Below, one piece after another: positions 32,343-43,599 of a DNA stretch of 52,235 nucleotides (positions are counted from its first letter, which is position 1; each line of letters begins with the position of its first letter). Source of the stretch: Actinomycetota bacterium (GTDB lineage: Bacteria; Actinomycetota; UBA4738; HRBIN12); NCBI GenBank assembly GCA_035640355.1, contig DASQWI010000007.1:74166-126400 (forward strand), in the 5' to 3' direction. A program made the translations under genes and the position numbers. The notes under the pieces are model-generated. The model was given only the letters and a program-made list of their open reading frames with translations. It ran no database searches and was not told the origin of the DNA.

Positions 32343-33294
32343 GGTTTCCCCCTCCCTTCACGCTCCGCCCGCTCGACCGCGCTCGGGGGTGCGAGCTGAA
32401 GTACACCTCTCGCAGGTGCTCTTTCGATACCAGCGTATAGACCTGCGTGGTGGCAACGCTCGCGTGTCCCAAGAGCTCCTGCACGACGCGCACGTCCGCG
32501 CCGCCCTCGAGCAGATGCGTGGCGAACGAGTGCCGGAGCGTGTGCGGGCTCACGCGCGCTTGGATCCTCGCCGCCGCGGCGTGTCGTTCGAGGATTCCGG
32601 TGCATCCCTGTCGCGTGAGTCGGCCCCCTCGGAGGTTCAGGAACAGGGCCGACCGCGAGCGTGCCGTCGCGATCTCGGGGCGCACGCGTGTGAGGTAGGC
32701 GGCGATCGCGTCCCGCGCGTACCGGCCGAGCGGAACGTCCCGTTCCTTGCTCCCCTTCCCGAGAACGCGAACGCGACCCTCCTCCAGGTCCACGTCGTCG
32801 ACGTCCAGACCAACCAGCTCTGAGACGCGCAGCCCCGCGCCGTACAGCGTCTCGAGGACCGCTCGGTCGCGGAGGCCCTGCACAGTGGAAGGACCTGGCT
32901 GCGCCAGGATCTTCCCCACGTCCTCGACTGACAGCGGTCTGGGAAGGCGCCGCGGGAGCCTTGGGCGGATGACGCCGGCGGTCGGGTCGACGTCGGCCTC
33001 ACCCTCGCGCATCAGGAATCGGTGGAACGCTCGGATCGACGACAGCGCACGCACCACCGACGTCGCACGGTACGGCACGCCGTCTCCGTGGGTCGACGAC
33101 GACACTCCCGCGATGTGCGCCGTTACGTTCCGCGCCGTGACCGCCGTCGCGTCGCGGACGCGACGGCGCCGCAGGAACTCCGCGTACCTGGCCAGGTCCC
33201 GCCGGTATGCCGCGATCGTATGGCGCGACAGACCGCGTTCGACCGTCAAATGATCGAGGAACCGCTCAATCTGAGACGAAACATCCTCACGCAC
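32305..33294 (-). CDS. xerD: site-specific tyrosine recombinase XerD
   Basis: Resolves chromosome dimers at dif with XerC. The N-terminal SAM-like core-binding domain (FLDHLTVERGLSRHTIAAYRRDL) precedes the catalytic domain with Arg in LYGAGLRVSELVGLDVDD, Lys in GKGSKERDVPLG, HTLRHSFATHLLEGGADVR, LGHASVATTQ and the nucleophile Tyr in QVYTLVSKEHLREVY. The 329 residues exceed the usual 300 because of a basic tail that overlaps the downstream gene. The context near nudix and pyrG matches mycobacteria. It is a housekeeping recombinase, not a phage integrase. Confidence 0.93.
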   Translation of the reverse strand: MREDVSSQIERFLDHLTVERGLSRHTIAAYRRDLARYAEFLRRRRVRDATAVTARNVTAHIAGVSSSTHGDGVPYRATSVVRALSSIRAFHRFLMREGEADVDPTAGVIRPRLPRRLPRPLSVEDVGKILAQPGPSTVQGLRDRAVLETLYGAGLRVSELVGLDVDDVDLEEGRVRVLGKGSKERDVPLGRYARDAIAAYLTRVRPEIATARSRSALFLNLRGGRLTRQGCTGILERHAAAARIQARVSPHTLRHSFATHLLEGGADVRVVQELLGHASVATTQVYTLVSKEHLREVYFSSHPRARSSGRSVKGGGNRVGAVEAGGAPR

Positions 33295-33309
33295 GGAGCG
33301 GCTCCGCGC

Positions 33310-34428
33310 TCAGCCGACGCCTGCGTCCGCGAGCGGGGTGTACGCAACGCCGTGCGCCTCGGCGACAGCGTCGCTGGTGAGCGCGCCGGCGTACGCGTTG
33401 ACGCCGAGGGCCAGCGCGGGATCCTCGCGCACGGCCTGCTCCAGACCCTTCGTCGCAACGTCGATCGCGTACGGCAGCGTCACGTTCGTCAGCGCGTAGG
33501 TCGATGTGTTCGGGACGGCTCCGGGCATGTTGCCGACGCAATAGTGGACCACGCCGTGCACGACGTAGGTGGGATCCGAATGCGTCGTCATGCGCGCCGT
33601 CTCGATACACCCGCCCTGGTCGATCGCGACGTCGATCACCACGGACCCCGCGCGCATCGACGCGACCATCTCCTCCGACACGAGCTTCGGCGCGCGCGCA
33701 CCGGGGATGAGCACCGCCCCGATCACGACGTCGGCGTCCCGAACCCGCTGCTCCAGGGTGAGCTGGTCCGACATCAGCGTCGTGATGCGGCCGCGATGGA
33801 TCGTGTCGACGAAACGGAGCTTGTCGAGGTTCTTGTCGACGACGAGGACCTCGGCCTCCATACCGGCGGCGATCACCGCGGCGTTCGAGCCGGCCATGCC
33901 GGCGCCGAGCACGAGCACTCGCGCCGGACGAACGCCGGAGACGCCCCCCATGAGCACGCCCCGACCGCCGTACTCCTTCTCGAGCAATCTCGCCGCCACG
34001 TGCGGCGCCATCCGGCCGGCGATCTCGCTCATCGGAGCGAGGAGCGGAAGCCGTCCGTCGGGCAGCTGCACGGTCTCGTACGCCACGGCAGAGACCTTCC
34101 GCTCGAGCAGCGTCTTCGTGAGCTCCGCGCTGGCGGCCAGGTGGAGGTAGGTGAACAGGATCTGACCCTCGCGGAGGCGTGGGTACTCCTCCGGAATCGG
34201 CTCCTTGACCTTGAGGATCATGTCGGAGCTCGACCACAGCTCGTCGGCGCCGCCGACGACGTCGGCTCCGGCGCGTTCGTATCGCTGCTGCGGGACGGCG
34301 GAGCCCTCGCCGGCGCCATCCTCGATCAGGACGTCGTGCCCCGCGCGCGTGAGCTCCCTCGCGCCCTCCGGCGTGAGCGCGACGCGGTACTCGTTGTCCT
34401 TCAGCTCCTTGGGGACCCCGACGATCAC
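33310..34428 (-). CDS. ald: alanine dehydrogenase
   Basis: NAD-dependent interconversion of L-alanine and pyruvate plus ammonia. VIVGVPKELKDNEYRVALTP opens the protein, and Lys and His of the substrate site lie in KVKEP and YLHLAAS. The NAD Rossmann motif is VLVLGAGMAGSNAAVIAAGM and the C-terminal NMPGAVPNTSTYALTN is a family hallmark. The GTG at 34428 has AAAGGG upstream and gives 372 residues, the exact family length. It lies between the hydrolase-cyclase gene and xerD, outside its usual operon context. Confidence 0.96.
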   Translation of the reverse strand: MIVGVPKELKDNEYRVALTPEGARELTRAGHDVLIEDGAGEGSAVPQQRYERAGADVVGGADELWSSSDMILKVKEPIPEEYPRLREGQILFTYLHLAASAELTKTLLERKVSAVAYETVQLPDGRLPLLAPMSEIAGRMAPHVAARLLEKEYGGRGVLMGGVSGVRPARVLVLGAGMAGSNAAVIAAGMEAEVLVVDKNLDKLRFVDTIHRGRITTLMSDQLTLEQRVRDADVVIGAVLIPGARAPKLVSEEMVASMRAGSVVIDVAIDQGGCIETARMTTHSDPTYVVHGVVHYCVGNMPGAVPNTSTYALTNVTLPYAIDVATKGLEQAVREDPALALGVNAYAGALTSDAVAEAHGVAYTPLADAGVG

Positions 34429-34475
34429 GACGGCCCTTTCGCGGAGATGGAAGCGGTTGCGCCCTCCGGCAAAGC

Positions 34476-35825
34476 CTACCCGGCGTCTCGGCCCGGCTCC
34501 ACGGCGAACAGCTGCCACACGCTGGGCACACCCTTCAACGAGTGCTCACCCCGATCGGTGAACGCGATCCCCGATCCGGCGACGAGATCGACGACCGTCC
34601 TGGAAACGAGCACCTCACCAGGAGCCGCAAGCGCGGCGACGCGCGATCCGATGTGGACGGCGATCCCGCGCACGTTGGCGTCGGCGACCTCCACTTCGCC
34701 TGTGTGAACGCCCGCGCGGACGTCGAGGCCGAGCTCGTGTACCGCGTCGACGACGGACGACGCACATCTCACCGCTCGGGCCGGTCCGTCGAACGTCGCC
34801 AGGAACCCGTCGCCCGCGGTATCGACCTCACGTCCGCGCCACCGGTCGAGCTGGCGTCGGATGGCCTCGTCGTGGCGATCGACGAGCTGCTTCCACGCAC
34901 GGTCACCGATCTCGGCGGCGCGTGCGGTCGACCCGGCGATGTCGGTGAACAGCACGGTCGTGAGCACTCGGTCGGGCTCGGGCCCGCGGCGGGTCCCGGT
35001 CAGGAAGCCCTCGACCTCGTCCGCGATCGCGTCGGCGTTGCCGGTCCACATCAGGTGGTCGCGTCCCGGTAGCTCGACGAGGCGAGCACCCCGGATCCGC
35101 GACGCGATGTACCGTCCTTCCTCGACGTTCACGTCGAGATCGTGCGACCGGTAGACGAGCAGCGTCGGCACGCGGATCGCCGGCAAGACGTCTCGTACGT
35201 CGATCATGGAGTTCATCCGCAGGAGCCCCGCCCCGGCTTTCGGGCTCGCCGACGCGCGGAGGTAGCGGGTCAGCCACGCCACGAACCTCGCGTCGTCGGC
35301 CCTGCTCGGCGCGAGCGTCCGTACGACGTCGGGGTCCGCCCACGAGCGCTCCGTGTCCTCGATCTCGCGAATGCGCTCGTCCCACGCCGGAGCCCACGGG
35401 TAGTCGTCGGATCGGATGCGCTTGGCGTAGCACCCCACCAAGACGAGCGCGGACGCTCGGTCGGGATACGTCGCCGCGAACAGGATGCACATGTTGCCGC
35501 CCTCGGAGTGGCCGAGCAACGCGGCGCGCTCGGATCCGGCGGCGTCCATCACCGCGCGGACGTCGTCCATGCGCTGCTCCAGGGTGGGCAGCTGGTCGAA
35601 CGGCACCGGGTCGGAGAGTCCAGTCCCGCGCTTGTCGAACAGGATCAGTCTCGAGAACGAAGCGAACCGCTCGAGGAGTCCCGCGTACGACGGCTCCTCC
35701 CACATCAGATCGAGGTTCGAGACCCACCCCGGGACGTAGACGAGATCGAACGGTCCGTCTCCGACGACCTGGTAGGCGATGTTGAGCTCGCCGCTTCGGG
35801 CGTAGCGGGTGGCGGGATGGATCAT
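34476..35825 (-). CDS. alpha/beta hydrolase fused to class III nucleotide cyclase domain
   Basis: A 449-residue fusion. Residues 1-270 form an alpha/beta hydrolase with nucleophile elbow GHSEGG, oxyanion region YVPGWVSNLDLMWE and the catalytic His in GRDHLMW. Residues about 285-449 are a class III adenylate/guanylate cyclase domain with metal Asp in VLFTDIAGST and second metal Asp in AGDGFLATFDGP. The usual base-selecting Lys before GDG is Asp here (VDTAGDG), so nucleotide choice is uncertain. This architecture is common in Actinomycetota and its signal is unknown. It overlaps the Nudix gene as ATGA and is probably co-transcribed with it. Confidence 0.92.
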   Translation of the reverse strand: MIHPATRYARSGELNIAYQVVGDGPFDLVYVPGWVSNLDLMWEEPSYAGLLERFASFSRLILFDKRGTGLSDPVPFDQLPTLEQRMDDVRAVMDAAGSERAALLGHSEGGNMCILFAATYPDRASALVLVGCYAKRIRSDDYPWAPAWDERIREIEDTERSWADPDVVRTLAPSRADDARFVAWLTRYLRASASPKAGAGLLRMNSMIDVRDVLPAIRVPTLLVYRSHDLDVNVEEGRYIASRIRGARLVELPGRDHLMWTGNADAIADEVEGFLTGTRRGPEPDRVLTTVLFTDIAGSTARAAEIGDRAWKQLVDRHDEAIRRQLDRWRGREVDTAGDGFLATFDGPARAVRCASSVVDAVHELGLDVRAGVHTGEVEVADANVRGIAVHIGSRVAALAAPGEVLVSRTVVDLVAGSGIAFTDRGEHSLKGVPSVWQLFAVEPGRDAG

Positions 35826-36352
35826 GACGTGTCCAGTCTGCGCGCGGTCAGGACGAGCGCGAGCGCGGTCTTCGCGTCGCGGATGCGGCCGGCGCGTGCC
35901 GCCGCCGCCATCTCCGCGAACCGCGTGCGGACGAGCTGGATTCCCTCCTCCGGCATGGCCTCGGGCTCGGCGAACGTCCTGGCCCAGAACAGGTGGATGA
36001 ACTCGTCGGAGTAGCCCGCCGACGTGTAGATGCCCCCGATGAACTCCATCGACTCGTGTCGATATCCCGTCTCCTCGAACAGCTCACGCGCCGCGCACGC
36101 GAGCGCGTCCTCACCGCTGGTGTCGAGCAGCCCGGCGGGGATCTCCACGAGCTCCTGCCGGATCGCCGGCCGAAACTGTCGAACGAGGAGCACGTCGCCG
36201 TCGGGCGTCACCGGTACGACCGCGGCTGCACCCCTGTGGCGAACGACGTCGTACTCGCCATTCGGCCAGCGCTCCTGGACGAGCGCGAAGATCGAACCGT
36301 CGTAGACGGTCTCCGCCGACATCGGCTCTTGGCGCGAGGTGTCGTCGGTCAT
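35822..36352 (-). CDS. Nudix hydrolase (ADP-ribose pyrophosphatase-like)
   Basis: A 176-residue Nudix enzyme. The Nudix box is complete (GLLDTSGEDALACAARELFEETGY fits Gx5Ex7REUxEExGU). Preceding VVRQFRPAIRQELVEIPAG is characteristic of ADP-ribose pyrophosphatases, which hydrolyse ADP-ribose to AMP and ribose-5-phosphate. Position between pyrG and xerD matches mycobacterial Rv1700, an ADPRase. Coupled to the hydrolase-cyclase by an ATGA overlap. Confidence 0.93.
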   Translation of the reverse strand: MTDDTSRQEPMSAETVYDGSIFALVQERWPNGEYDVVRHRGAAAVVPVTPDGDVLLVRQFRPAIRQELVEIPAGLLDTSGEDALACAARELFEETGYRHESMEFIGGIYTSAGYSDEFIHLFWARTFAEPEAMPEEGIQLVRTRFAEMAAAARAGRIRDAKTALALVLTARRLDTS

Positions 36353-36385
36353 CGCCGCGTCGACGGCGGACGCCGCATCGTCGTG

Positions 36386-38878
<2,493 letters not shown>

Positions 38879-38882
<4 letters not shown>

Positions 38883-39544
38883 CGGAACCGGAACGCACGC
38901 GGCAGGACCGCACGCACGACGTCCCACCCCTGTCTGCCCCGGTGGACGAACCCGCGTGCGTTTCGAAAGCTCGGCCGGTGCGAGAGCCCAGCGGGCACCT
39001 CGACGACGCGGAGTCCGGCGCGCACGGCATCGATGGTCATCGCCGTCTCCATCCCGAATCCGTGCGCGAGCGGCCGGACCGCGTCGATCGCCGTCGCGGT
39101 CATCGCCCGCTGACCGGAGAGCGGTTCGGTCGCGTCGAATCCACACAGACGGCGGATCGCCCAGCGCGCGGCTCGCTTCACGAGCCCGAACCCGCCGCCC
39201 TCACGCTCCGGGGGGAACGCGGCGATGGCGAGATCGGCATCCCCCTCGAGCACGGCCTCGAGCACCGCGGCCAGCGCCGACGCGCTCGAGCCGAGATCGC
39301 CGTCCGCGAGCAGCCATACGTCGGCCATCGCGCCCTGGAGCGCTCGATCGACGGCATCGCCCTTGCCGAGGGGGCGCTCCCGCCGAAATACCGTAGCGCC
39401 GGCCTCGATCGCCCTCGCCGACGTGGCGTCGCGCGATCCGTCGTCGACGACGACGACCTCCGAGACGCCGTCGATCATCCGGAGCGCCTGTACGGTCATC
39501 CCGATCAGCTCGGCCTCGTCGCGCGCGGCCACGAGCGCCACCAC
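38879..39544 (-). CDS. family 2 glycosyltransferase
   Basis: A 221-residue GT-A glycosyltransferase. The N-terminal strand VVALVAARDEAELIG binds the nucleotide, VVVDDGSRDAT follows and the metal-binding acidic motif is LLADGDLGS. No membrane segments are evident, unlike many dolichol-phosphate sugar synthases. The GTG at 39544 has ACGGAG just upstream. It probably works with the adjacent MraY-like protein on a lipid-linked glycan; acceptor and donor are unknown. Confidence 0.85.
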
Positions 39545-39609
39545 GCGCTCCGTTCGGGGCGTCCGTTCGAGGCTCGCCTCGCTCGCCGCGCCCGCCGCCA
39601 GGCCCCCGG

Positions 39610-40515
39610 TTACGCGAGTGGCGGCAGGGGATCCGCCCCGTCCTTGAGCCCGTATGTCCCGCCCTCGCCGGTGGCGAGCAGTCGATCCAGCCCCAGAACG
39701 AGCGCGGCGCCACCCATGGTGAGGTCCAGGTCGTCCACGGTCACCACGCCGTCGCCGTCGACGGCGCCGACGTACGGAACGGGCGTCGTGGCCGACTCGC
39801 CGGCCGCGACGGGAACACCCAGCTCGGTGAGCGCGTCCACGAGCGGAACCGCGAACGCGTCAGGCGCGAGCGCGGATTCCTCGGTGGCGCCCCCGGCGAG
39901 CACGACGACGATCTGTCCGCTCCGACCGATGTCGTCGAGGCTCGGCTTCTCCTCGCTCGTATCCAAGAACCCGGCCGACAGCAACCTGTTCAGCACGTCG
40001 TCCTCTGGAAGGGCGCCGTCGTCGGGCGCCGCGCGCAGCCGTCGCGCGAGCGCGGCAGCTGCCGCCGCCGACAGCTCCTCGGGCGGCGCCGAGAAGATCC
40101 CCAGGATGTCCGCAAGCTGCGCCTGCGTCTCGGGGTCCTCCGACAACAGATCGCTCGACGCGGAGATTGACGCGACGATCTCGGCGCCACCGATAGTGAG
40201 CGCCTCCTCGGCGCTGGCGACAACGGCGTCCTCGACGTCCTCGTGCGCCACGATCACCGCGGTGCTCCCGATGAGGCGGTCGCGGGCGAGGTACGGCAGT
40301 GCCGACGACGCGAACCCGTTCATCGCCGCGACCTCAGCCCTCACCTCATCGAGCTGTTCGCGAAGCTCCGCGTTGTTCCGCAGCTGCTCCAGGGTCTGCT
40401 GCTCCAGTTGGTCCTGCAGCGCCGGCTGAACGAACGCTCCCCCACCGAGGAGCCCGATCGCCAGCGCCAGGAAGACCGCGACGATCGTTACGACGTGATA
40501 CCGGAACGAGATCAC
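39610..40515 (-). CDS. steB: SteB / MctB-like membrane protein
   Basis: A 301-residue single-pass protein. One N-terminal membrane segment (YHVVTIVAVFLALAIGLLGGGAF) is followed by a coiled coil (LQDQLEQQTLEQLRNNAELREQLDEVRAEVAA) and an alpha/beta exported domain. The family is known as copper transporter MctB (Rv1698) in mycobacteria and as cell-division/envelope protein SteB in corynebacteria. The order steA-steB-pyrG is diagnostic. The GTG start overlaps the steA stop as GTGA (40512-40515). Confidence 0.88.
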   Translation of the reverse strand: MISFRYHVVTIVAVFLALAIGLLGGGAFVQPALQDQLEQQTLEQLRNNAELREQLDEVRAEVAAMNGFASSALPYLARDRLIGSTAVIVAHEDVEDAVVASAEEALTIGGAEIVASISASSDLLSEDPETQAQLADILGIFSAPPEELSAAAAAALARRLRAAPDDGALPEDDVLNRLLSAGFLDTSEEKPSLDDIGRSGQIVVVLAGGATEESALAPDAFAVPLVDALTELGVPVAAGESATTPVPYVGAVDGDGVVTVDDLDLTMGGAALVLGLDRLLATGEGGTYGLKDGADPLPPLA

Positions 40516-41711
40516 AGCAACGCCTTCAGGTCGAACAACCACTGCCGGAACTCCTCGAACAGCTGGATCACGTACAGCCGGAGCGGGGGCGATACGGCGA
40601 TCACGGCGCCGATCGCGGCGAACGCCGCCCCCACGAGGAGCAGACCGTCGCGGGTTCGCAGGCGAGACGAGTACACGCGGGACACGCCCTTCGCGTCCAT
40701 CAGGATCTCCCCGACTCGAAGGCGGACGAGGAACGTGCTCGCCATGCCTCTTCGTCCCTTGTCGAGGAACTCGCGCAGGTTGCCGTGACTCCCCACAGCC
40801 ACGATGGTCTCGGCGCCCTTCTCGTGCGCGAGCAGGTACGCGACGTCCTCGCTCGTTCCCGCTGCGGCGACGACCGAGTACGGGACGCCGAGGTCGTCCA
40901 GGCGGGCGCGGCCCGGCGCGTGACCGTCCTCGTACGCGTGCAGGACGACCTCCGTCGGTGGCCTCCGCCTCCACAGATGACCGTTCGCCAGCGCAAGGCG
41001 GAGGGCGCCGTCCGACACGCTGTCCATGTCGCCGATGATGATCTCCGGTCGGTACCCCGCCTCGATCAGTGCGTCGGCCCCACCGTCGACGCCGACCAGG
41101 ACCGGGCGCACGTCGCGGATGTACGGACCGAGTACTGCGAGGTCCTCCTTGTGGTTGGGACCGCGAACCACCACGAGAACGTGGCGACGGGCCAGGTCGT
41201 GCGCGAGCGGCGGCAGGCCCGAGCCTCCGAACAACAGGTCGCGTTCGCGCTGCATGAAGTCGACGGTGTTCGCGGCGAAGCTCTCGAACCGTTCCGCCAG
41301 CGCCAGTTGCGCCGTTGCCATCGCGTCTCGGATGGCGCTCTCGCTCTGGCGGATGCCGACCGCGACGAGCCGATCGCGGACGAGCACTCGGTCGCCCCGG
41401 AGCTTCACCGGATCGCCCTCTCGGATCTTCTTGAGCAGGAGGGATCCACACGAGTCGATCAAGGGGATCCCCGCTCCCACCAGAGTCAGCGGTCCGAGGT
41501 TCGGATATCGGCGGGTGATGGAGGTGGCAGCGTTCACCACGCCGGCGACACCGGCGCGGACCAGCGCTTCCGCAGAGACGCGGTCGAGATCCTCATGATC
41601 GATGACGGCGATGTCGCCCGCGCCAGCGCGCTGGACGAGAAGCTTCGTACGCGCGTCGACGCGGGCGGAACCCTCGTTCGGCCGTTGACGCCGCAAGGGC
41701 CGTCCGAACAA
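40512..41711 (-). CDS. steA: SteA-like cytokinesis protein
   Basis: About 399 residues. A thiamin-pyrophosphokinase-like fold (VDGGADALIEAGYRPEIIIGDMDSVSDGAL) is preceded by an N-terminal domain (GDIAVIDHEDLDRVSAEAL...VVNAATSITRRYPN) and followed by a C-terminal membrane segment (GLLLVGAAFAAIGAVIAVS). SteA and SteB form a membrane complex at the corynebacterial division site that influences peptidoglycan hydrolysis. The TTG at 41711 is chosen because it gives a length and N-terminus like Rv1697; no strong ribosome site is seen, so the start is uncertain. Confidence 0.85.
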   Translation of the reverse strand: MFGRPLRRQRPNEGSARVDARTKLLVQRAGAGDIAVIDHEDLDRVSAEALVRAGVAGVVNAATSITRRYPNLGPLTLVGAGIPLIDSCGSLLLKKIREGDPVKLRGDRVLVRDRLVAVGIRQSESAIRDAMATAQLALAERFESFAANTVDFMQRERDLLFGGSGLPPLAHDLARRHVLVVVRGPNHKEDLAVLGPYIRDVRPVLVGVDGGADALIEAGYRPEIIIGDMDSVSDGALRLALANGHLWRRRPPTEVVLHAYEDGHAPGRARLDDLGVPYSVVAAAGTSEDVAYLLAHEKGAETIVAVGSHGNLREFLDKGRRGMASTFLVRLRVGEILMDAKGVSRVYSSRLRTRDGLLLVGAAFAAIGAVIAVSPPLRLYVIQLFEEFRQWLFDLKALL

Positions 41712-41814
41712 CGTCTTCGATCTGATCGCCGTCGCACGGCCTCCCTGAGCGCACGAGACGTCCGCGTCGCGGCGCGACGCTCCCGATCCGGTACGCCACA
41801 GGGTATCCGACGGG

Positions 41815-42675
41815 CTAGGACCGAGGATCGCCGTGTGCGTGAGAACCGGGGAGGTCGAACTTCCGCCGCACCAGCTCATGGAACGTCGGTGTGTCGTCGA
41901 GCCGAACGAACCGAGCCGGCCGTGGCGCGCGACCGATCCGAACCCGCGAGCCGACCGGCACCTCCAGGCTCGCCCGTCCGTCGGCGGAGACGACGGCCGC
42001 CTCATCGCCCAGCACCTCGATCGTCACCCGCTCATCCGCATCGAGCACGAGCGATCGATCGAACACCATGTGGGGCGCGATCGGCGTGACCACGATGCAC
42101 GGCACGGACGGCGTCACGATGGGGCCGCCGGCCGAGAACGAGTACGCGGTCGAGCCGGTCGGTGTCGCAGTGATCACGCCGTCTGCCGAGAACGTCGTCA
42201 CGTACGTTTCGTCGACGTATACGGCGAGCCGGATCAGCCGGTGCCGCGCGGTCTTCTCGACGATGACCTCGTTCAGCGCCCACTGTGCGGGAGATACGTC
42301 CTCGCGGAGCTCCGCCAGCATGGCCAAGCGTTCCTCGATCCGAGCGCGTCCTTCGACGATGCGCTCGAGCAGATCGCCAGCGTACTCAGGCTCGACCTCC
42401 GTGAGGAAACCCATGCGGCCCACCTTCACGCCGAGGATCGGCACGTCGCATCGCGACGCGAGATGCGCGGCGCGGAGGAGCGTTCCATCACCGCCGACGG
42501 CGACGACGAGATCCAGGTCCTGGGCGAACGCGACGGCGGCGGTCTCGTCCTCGGTATGGGTGCCATCGGTCCGGCGCACCTCGATCCGTCGCTCCTCGAA
42601 CCACAGCTCGAGCCGATCGGCCGCCTCCTTGGCGGCGGGTCTCGTTGGGTGCGCGACGAGTCCGACGCGCTTCAC
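41815..42675 (-). CDS. nadK: NAD kinase
   Basis: Phosphorylates NAD to NADP using ATP or polyphosphate. The GGDG motif is AVGGDGTLLRAA, and the NE/D substrate motif lies in WALNEVIVEK. The glycine-rich DGVITATPTGSTAYSFSAGGPIVTP is the family hallmark. The GTG at 42675 overlaps the tlyA stop as GTGA and has GGAGGT upstream. 286 residues. In mycobacteria recN follows between nadK and steA; here only 103 non-coding bases do. Confidence 0.96.
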   Translation of the reverse strand: MKRVGLVAHPTRPAAKEAADRLELWFEERRIEVRRTDGTHTEDETAAVAFAQDLDLVVAVGGDGTLLRAAHLASRCDVPILGVKVGRMGFLTEVEPEYAGDLLERIVEGRARIEERLAMLAELREDVSPAQWALNEVIVEKTARHRLIRLAVYVDETYVTTFSADGVITATPTGSTAYSFSAGGPIVTPSVPCIVVTPIAPHMVFDRSLVLDADERVTIEVLGDEAAVVSADGRASLEVPVGSRVRIGRAPRPARFVRLDDTPTFHELVRRKFDLPGSHAHGDPRS

Positions 42676-43481
42676 CGGACCTCCACCAGCGTGCGGCCCG
42701 CCTGCACGGCGGAGTCGACGTCGAACCTCCCGGGCGCCGGTGGCGTTCCGTCCGTGACGGCGTGCACGAAGAACTCGACGTTCCCGGCCGGACCGGTGAG
42801 CGGGGAAGCGAGCACGCTCGTCGGTTCGAGGTTCTCGCCCCGGCAGGCGTCCGCTACGCCCTCGATCGCGCGCCGCCACACGGCCGGGTCGCGGACGACG
42901 CCTCCCGGAGCGTCCGAGCGCTCCGCCTCGAACTGCGGCTTCACCAGCAGGACGAAGTCGGCACTCCTGTCGGCCACGGCGGCAAGCGCCGGGATCGTCG
43001 AGCGGAGGGAGATGAACGACAGGTCCGCGACCACCAGGTCGGGAGCGTACGGCAGGAACGCCGGCGTCAATTCGCGAACGTTCGTCCGCTCGAGGAACGT
43101 GACGCGCTCGTCCGTTCGGAGCGACCACGCCAGCTGGCCGTACCCCACGTCAACGGCCACGACGTGGGCGGCTCCCCGCCGGAGCAGGCAATCGGTGAAC
43201 CCGCCGGTCGACGCGCCGGCGTCCAGGCAGCGCCGCCCGTCGACGTCGATGGCGAACGCGTCGACGGCGGCCTCGAGTTTCTCCCCGCCACGCGAGACGT
43301 ACCGGCGCTCGGCGCTCGCGAGGATCTCGACCGGCATCGCGTCGTCGACGAGGGTCGTCGGCTTGTCCGCCCGGCGGCCAGCGACGCGAACGGAGCCGCT
43401 CTCGACCGCGACGCGTGCGTCGTCGGTCGATGCCACGAGTCCACGACGAACGAGCTCCGCGTCCAGGCGCCGACGAGTCAC
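42672..43481 (-). CDS. tlyA: 16S/23S rRNA 2'-O-methyltransferase TlyA
   Basis: A 269-residue rRNA ribose methyltransferase. In mycobacteria it modifies 16S C1409 and 23S C1920 and makes ribosomes sensitive to capreomycin. An N-terminal S4 domain (RRRLDAELVRRGLVASTDDARVAV) precedes an FtsJ-like Rossmann domain with the SAM motif CLDAGASTGGFTDCLLRRGA and VADLSFISLR. The GTG at 43481 has AAAGGAGGTCAC upstream. This gene heads the long minus-strand run. Confidence 0.95.
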   Translation of the reverse strand: MTRRRLDAELVRRGLVASTDDARVAVESGSVRVAGRRADKPTTLVDDAMPVEILASAERRYVSRGGEKLEAAVDAFAIDVDGRRCLDAGASTGGFTDCLLRRGAAHVVAVDVGYGQLAWSLRTDERVTFLERTNVRELTPAFLPYAPDLVVADLSFISLRSTIPALAAVADRSADFVLLVKPQFEAERSDAPGGVVRDPAVWRRAIEGVADACRGENLEPTSVLASPLTGPAGNVEFFVHAVTDGTPPAPGRFDVDSAVQAGRTLVEVR

Positions 43482-43599
43482 GTGACCTCCTTTCCGGCTC
43501 GCCGAGGGCGTATCCGTCGGTGTGTCGCAAGGATAGAGCGACCCGAGACCCTCGCCGCTGCTAGGCTCGCCGGGTGCGCGCTGCTGGCGGGCGTCAGCG

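Noticed and set aside
32305-33294. Phage or integrative-element integrase
   Set aside because: Sequence, position and operon context fit chromosomal XerD, and no attachment site or phage genes are nearby.
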